Origin: Sulfuricurvum sp. | Lineage (GTDB): Bacteria > Campylobacterota > Campylobacteria > Campylobacterales > Sulfurimonadaceae | Length of the DNA: 64,000 bases | Assembly (NCBI RefSeq): GCF_028681615.1 | Contig: NZ_JAQUHV010000009.1 | Span: 1 to 64,000 of the forward strand | Reading direction: 5' to 3' | Part shown: positions 60,741-64,000 of the stretch, one piece after another | Position numbering within the stretch: the first letter of the stretch is position 1 | Layout of the letters: the number at the start of each line of letters is the position of its first letter | Made by a program: the position numbers and the translations under genes | Notes under the pieces: generated by a model | What the model saw: only the letters and a program-made list of their open reading frames with translations | Databases searched by the model: none | What the model was told of the DNA's origin: nothing

Positions 60741-61862
60741 ATGCAAACGTATCAAACCTATATTTGGCAAAATAGTAATTGGCCACACTTTACGTATGAC
60801 CTGACACCATTTCAGACTCTCTTACAAGAGATCCGATATCAACAGGGTCTGCTCGATGGTATTTGCAAGGGATTGAGTGAAGAGCACCTGCTTGAAATGC
60901 AAAGCGAAACCTTGGCTCTTGATGCCGTGACCACTTCTGAGATCGAAGGGGAAATACTCTCACGAGACTCGGTCCGATCATCCATTTTTAAAAAACTCGG
61001 TATTTCGTATGAAACACAAGACCGTTCTACTGTCCAAACCGATGGATTAATCGATATTCTTCTTGATGCCTCCAGAAACGCACTAAAAGCTTTTGATAAA
61101 AATAGATTATTCTCCTGGCATGCGGCACTTTTTCCAAATGGATACTCCGGTATGCATAAGATCAATGTCGCTTCGTACCGAGGCGATGAACCTATGCAAG
61201 TCGTATCAGGACGTATCGGTAAAGAAAAAGTTCATTATGTTGCACCGCCACGTGATAGAGTCGAAGAAGAGATGAAACGCTTCTTTGATTTTATCGATGG
61301 TCTAAATGACGAAAATGGTTATGTTCGCGCTGCAATCGCTCATCTATGGTTCGTCATCATTCATCCGATGGACGATGGAAACGGACGTATTGCTCGTGCA
61401 TTATCGGATATGATGCTCAGTCGAGCGGAAAATAGCTCTCTACGTCTTTATTCAATGAGTTCAGCTATCAATGATACACGACGCGGCTATTATGACGTTT
61501 TGGAACAAACGACTACCGGCACAATGGACATTACTGCATGGATAGGATGGTTTCTAAAAACCGTTCTTACCGCGCAGCAAAATGCCCATGGAACAATTGA
61601 AAAGGTTGTAGCCAAATCACGATTCTGGCAGCTTCATATTCACACCGATCTCAATTCTCGACAGAAGAAAGTACTCAATCGCCTTTTAGATGCCGGTAAA
61701 GAAGGATTCGAAGGCGGAATGAATGCCCGTAAATATGCTTCACTGAGTGATTGCAGTCGTGTTACTGCGAGCCGTGATTTGAGTGATCTATTGGACAAAG
61801 GATGCATCATCAGCCGTGGAGCCGGTGGACGAAGTACCGGTTATGATATTGCGTATAGCTAA
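60741..61862 (+). CDS. Fic-family protein (class II, with C-terminal winged helix)
   Basis: The 373-residue protein has the inhibitory motif SEIEGE at residues 66-71 in the N-terminal domain, the catalytic Fic loop HPMDDGNGRIAR near 208-219 and a C-terminal winged-helix (RKYASLSDCSRVTASRDLSDLLDKG). Fic enzymes transfer AMP to proteins; class II members are held inactive by their own N-terminal Glu. The loop has Met in place of Phe (HPFxDGNGR), which is tolerated. No separate antitoxin is seen, as expected for self-inhibited Fic. Target unknown. Confidence 0.88.
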   Translation: MQTYQTYIWQNSNWPHFTYDLTPFQTLLQEIRYQQGLLDGICKGLSEEHLLEMQSETLALDAVTTSEIEGEILSRDSVRSSIFKKLGISYETQDRSTVQTDGLIDILLDASRNALKAFDKNRLFSWHAALFPNGYSGMHKINVASYRGDEPMQVVSGRIGKEKVHYVAPPRDRVEEEMKRFFDFIDGLNDENGYVRAAIAHLWFVIIHPMDDGNGRIARALSDMMLSRAENSSLRLYSMSSAINDTRRGYYDVLEQTTTGTMDITAWIGWFLKTVLTAQQNAHGTIEKVVAKSRFWQLHIHTDLNSRQKKVLNRLLDAGKEGFEGGMNARKYASLSDCSRVTASRDLSDLLDKGCIISRGAGGRSTGYDIAYS

Positions 61863-61866
61863 AATA

Positions 61867-62100
61867 TTACGATGCCATTAACTGATCAAAAAATACTTCA
61901 TACATACTTTCATCCTCGCTGTCCATGACAAGAGCGATCCGTTTACCCATCTTCGTGTAGGTATCGAGTAGATAGACTTGTTCACCCTGATGAGAGTAGA
62001 GCGACGAGGTCATTTTAGAAAGACCATAGGCTTGGTGAGTCGGACGGGATCGCTGCGCATGAGCCCGCGCTGCTGTAGAAGAGAGATTGGTCTGCATCAT
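61867..62100 (-). CDS. Small hypothetical protein beside the WYL regulator
   Basis: The 77-residue protein is basic in the first half (RAHAQRSRPTHQAYGLSKM) and acidic in the second (LVMDSEDESMYEVFFDQLM). AGGAG lies ahead. It is leftward, after the 40-residue ORF, and both start from the gap shared with the WYL gene. Its function is not recognised. Confidence 0.6.
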   Translation of the reverse strand: MMQTNLSSTAARAHAQRSRPTHQAYGLSKMTSSLYSHQGEQVYLLDTYTKMGKRIALVMDSEDESMYEVFFDQLMAS

Positions 62101-62113
62101 AATATTCTCCTGT

Positions 62114-62236
62114 CTATGCTATGAATTTAAAGGTGAGGGTTTTAAGAGCATCATAAACACCCGCTTCAGTGTGCATTTCTTTGACTTTTAGAGTCACCCA
62201 TACTAGAGCCAGTGTTGTGATCATCAACGATTCCAT
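62114..62236 (-). CDS. 40-residue hydrophobic ORF divergent from the WYL regulator
   Basis: The ORF (MESLMITTLALVWVTLKVKE ...) has one short hydrophobic helix. AAAGGA lies before its ATG within a leader that resembles that of the 27-residue ORF at 63316 (both TAAAGGAT). Its position at the divergent promoter suggests WYL control. Confidence 0.5.
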   Translation of the reverse strand: MESLMITTLALVWVTLKVKEMHTEAGVYDALKTLTFKFIA

Positions 62237-62290
62237 AGCATTATCCTTTACGGTGTTAATTTAGATTTCGATATGATGCACTCATCATTG

Positions 62291-62304
62291 GACAACATAG
62301 TGTC
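62291..62304. promoter_or_regulatory. WYL-regulator operator, copy 1
   Basis: GACAACATAGTGTC, an imperfect palindrome GACA-N6-TGTC, 17 bases before the ATG of the WYL gene and between the divergent genes. It recurs as GACACAACGGTGTC at 63255. Confidence 0.55.
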
Positions 62305-62320
62305 TGTTTAAAGGATTCAT

Positions 62321-63250
62321 ATGGGACAAATTCATGACTACGATAAAATCCTTACCCGTTTAACTATCATCCTGCAGCGATTGTATGAGGGCGAAGTATT
62401 ATCGGTTCAAGAATTAGCCTCAGAGTTCAATGTATCCACGAAAACCATCCAGCGTGATTTCAATCAGCGCCTTATCCGTTTTCCAATAGAGAAGCAGGGG
62501 AGTAAGTGGAAGATGCAATTTGGTCATGCACTCACCAAAGAGCGAACCCCCGAAGAGGCACTGGTGTTGGAGATGCTGGGAAATATCGCCGAAGGAATAG
62601 GAAACGAATTCGGTGTCAAAGCCAAATCGCTCTTCTCCAAACTCCAAAACAATACTAAAAACCCCATCTACTCTAAAACCATTATCGAAGATATCTCCGA
62701 TAAACTTGGACACTTCCATATCATCGAACAAGCAATTATGGAGAACAAGAGGGTACGGTTTAATTACAACAACAAACTCCGTCATGTTCATCCCTATAAA
62801 ATTGTCTCCTTTGAAGGGTACTGGTATCTCTATGGTGAAGAGTTCATGGAGAGCAAACTCAAGACCTATTATTTTAAAGGGATCGATCATCTTGAAATTA
62901 CCGAAGAGAAATTCATTCCTAACGATGCAACGTACCGGATACTAGAACGTGCCATCAACGCATGGTTTGAACCCGACAAAGAACCTTTTGAAGTGACACT
63001 CAAAGCTTCCCCTGAAATCGCAAAATATTTTCACCGTAGACCACTCGCTAGTACCCAGCGAATACTAAAAACTTATGAGGATGGAAGCATGGTAATCGAA
63101 GTATTGGCAACTTCGGAACGAGAGATCATGCAAGAGGTTAAGAAATGGATGCCAGATCTCATCATCACCTCTCCAAAACCCTTAGCTCTTAAAGCCAAAA
63201 GTATTGCCGATAGCTTTTTGAATAAACAGATCGAAGAGTTGATTGGGTAA
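62321..63250 (+). CDS. WYL-domain transcription regulator
   Basis: The 309-residue protein has an N-terminal DeoR-type HTH (LSVQELASEFNVSTKTIQRDFNQRL at residues 27-51). The WYL domain has the name motif in FEGYWYLYGEEF near residue 165 and HPYKIV just before it. A C-terminal WCX-like part (EVTLKASPEIAKYFHRR) ends it. WYL regulators often control defence systems and respond to nucleic acids or nucleotides (BrxR, CapW). Here the neighbours are tiny ORFs rather than a known system. Confidence 0.88.
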   Translation: MGQIHDYDKILTRLTIILQRLYEGEVLSVQELASEFNVSTKTIQRDFNQRLIRFPIEKQGSKWKMQFGHALTKERTPEEALVLEMLGNIAEGIGNEFGVKAKSLFSKLQNNTKNPIYSKTIIEDISDKLGHFHIIEQAIMENKRVRFNYNNKLRHVHPYKIVSFEGYWYLYGEEFMESKLKTYYFKGIDHLEITEEKFIPNDATYRILERAINAWFEPDKEPFEVTLKASPEIAKYFHRRPLASTQRILKTYEDGSMVIEVLATSEREIMQEVKKWMPDLIITSPKPLALKAKSIADSFLNKQIEELIG

Positions 63251-63254
63251 AACG

Positions 63255-63268
63255 GACACAACGGTGTC
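63255..63268. promoter_or_regulatory. WYL-regulator operator, copy 2
   Basis: GACACAACGGTGTC, arms GACAC/GTGTC, starting five bases after the WYL stop and about 48 bases before the 27-residue ORF. An additional inverted repeat, CCTTTACA (63277-63284) and TGTAAAGG (63300-63307), follows. Confidence 0.55.
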
Positions 63269-63315
63269 GCACCTCTCCTTTACACTGCCATTATCAAAAT
63301 GTAAAGGATTGCACG

Positions 63316-63399
63316 ATGAAACTCACAATGGCTACACGCACTTCATGGATGAAGAGAACCAAAGAGACAATTACGCAATGGATTTTTTTTGCGTTGTAA
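63316..63399 (+). CDS. 27-residue basic-hydrophobic ORF
   Basis: The tiny ORF begins MKLTMATRTSWMKRTKE and ends in a hydrophobic stretch (WIFFAL). AAAGGA is ten bases ahead, within a leader shared in part with the 40-residue ORF. A cationic start with a hydrophobic end is the profile of small membrane-active peptides. Only its regulated-looking leader supports it as a gene. Confidence 0.4.
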   Translation: MKLTMATRTSWMKRTKETITQWIFFAL

Positions 63400-63501
63400 G
63401 TATTGGATTCATTAATGTATCAGCCTCTTGAAGCTATTATGAGGCGTTACTTATAATTTATATTTAATTTACAAACACGTATTTTATGACAAAGTAAAAA
63501 A

Positions 63502-64000
63502 ATGAAAAATGACCATTTACCATTTGAAGAAGCAAGAGCGTTTGTTAGAAATGTAGGATTACAAAATGCCCGTGAGTGGAAATTATGGTCCAAAGGCGAA
63601 CTTCAAAACCATGATAGAAGACCTGATTTTATCCCTTCTAATCCTGATATTGTTTACAAAAGATCTGGTTGGCTTGGCTGGAGTGACTGGTTAAAAGAAG
63701 TAAAAGAACAAAAATATCTCCCTTTTGAACAAGCTAAAGAATTTGTGCATTCACTAAATTTGAAAAACAACCAAGAGTGGATCAGATATTATCAAGGAAA
63801 ATTAGAAGGCGTGGAAAAACCGGACTATATTCCTTGGAACCCACAAATCGTTTATAAATCCGATTGGATTGGAATAAAAGACTGGCTTGGAACATCTTGG
63901 AGGGATTTTAAAGAGGCAAGGGAATTTGTTAGGAACTTAGGCCTTGGTGGAACTATTGAGTGGAGAGCATATTGCCAGGGTGTTTTAGAAGGATATGATT
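63502..64000 (+). CDS. Integrase-type repeat protein (partial, runs off the window)
   Basis: At least 166 residues are visible, open to the end of the window. They are built of repeats of about 60 residues: LPFEEARAFVRNVGLQNARE..W, then DFIPSNPDIVYK and GWLGWSDWL; LPFEQAKEFVHSLNL..W, YIPWNPQIVYK, WIGIKDWLGT; and a third beginning FKEAREFVRNLGL. This is the phage-integrase repeat unit (INT_rpt-like) found in some bacterial integrases and in long repeat proteins of algae and giant viruses. What domain follows is not visible. Confidence 0.75.
   Translation, partial: MKNDHLPFEEARAFVRNVGLQNAREWKLWSKGELQNHDRRPDFIPSNPDIVYKRSGWLGWSDWLKEVKEQKYLPFEQAKEFVHSLNLKNNQEWIRYYQGKLEGVEKPDYIPWNPQIVYKSDWIGIKDWLGTSWRDFKEAREFVRNLGLGGTIEWRAYCQGVLEGYD

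Larger units (their letters stand above)
17624..64000. mobile_element. Genomic island at tRNA-Leu (right end beyond the window)
   Basis: The island starts at the tRNA 3' end with the promoter and first codons of a P4-type integrase. After the inserted prophage (17869-51756) it continues with the rest of the integrase and mobilisation, regulatory and cargo genes to the window edge. The marks of transfer are the tRNA-side integrase, an AlpA-like regulator, a relaxase and coupling ATPase, and visibly lower G+C around 55-60 kb. I found no repeat of the tRNA 3' end inside the window, so attR lies outside it or is lost. Confidence 0.75.

Noticed and set aside
62420-62890. Open frame opposite the WYL regulator
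   Set aside because: The WYL protein has clear HTH and WYL motifs on the + strand; the antisense frame has no ribosome site.
53420-64000. Search for a second tRNA-Leu 3' end (attR)
   Set aside because: No copy of TTCGAGTCCGCCCACTGG was found after the integrase; the right boundary must lie outside the window.

Overview
The window looks like a chromosome segment of a Campylobacterota (Epsilonproteobacteria) species, most like Sulfuricurvum or Sulfurimonas. The reasons are protein style, the gene set (AcnB, short HisG, CoaX, a PAS protein plus MCP energy-taxis pair, FlgL behind a sigma-54 promoter) and a moderate G+C content. No database search was possible, so the genus is inferred.

Region 1 (1-17540) is ordinary core chromosome. 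It starts with a YfgM-like/BamB-like pair, a tyrosine recombinase, coaX and hisG in a tight rightward run. A glycine-zipper envelope protein and gap-pgi follow. The leftward genes are an MCP with its PAS partner, dbpA, acnB, ftsK (apparently with a non-ATG start) and flgL.

Region 2 (17540-17868 and 51757-64000 and beyond) is a genomic island next to a tRNA-Leu(CAA) gene. Its P4-type integrase gene is cut after codon 10. The first ten codons lie at 17839-17868 and the rest resumes at 51757-53042. Beyond the integrase are a small HTH protein, a soluble VirD4/TraG-like coupling ATPase, a decayed second copy of that ATPase's C-terminus, an unknown A+T-rich gene, and a ParA-like mobilisation run ending in a MobF/TrwC-type relaxase that lacks a helicase domain. 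Then come an AlpA-like regulator, an SSB-like protein, a class II Fic protein, a WYL regulator flanked by tiny ORFs, and the start of a protein built of integrase-type repeats that runs off the window. No second tRNA end (attR) is visible.

Region 3 (17869-51756, 33,888 bp) is a complete-looking Mu-like transposable prophage inserted into the integrase gene, with a 5-bp target duplication (TTACC) and TG...CA ends. Its early end is on the right: an S24-type repressor, the transposase A, the B ATPase, many small early proteins, GemA and a Mor-type activator. Late genes diverge from about 31.7 kb. Head genes run rightwards (gp37-like, protease/scaffold, decoration, major capsid, gp36, terminases, portal, gp30 with a C-terminal toxin-like domain, gpG). 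The P2/Mu-type contractile tail, lysis and Dam genes run leftwards. Several compact coding devices are visible: an in-frame nested scaffold gene, the P2-type E/E' -1 frameshift, an overlapping spanin pair, and three small overlapping membrane/regulatory ORFs.

Taken together, a mobilisable island entered at a tRNA gene, and a Mu-like phage later landed in the island's integrase, probably leaving the island unable to excise while its DNA-processing genes remain intact.
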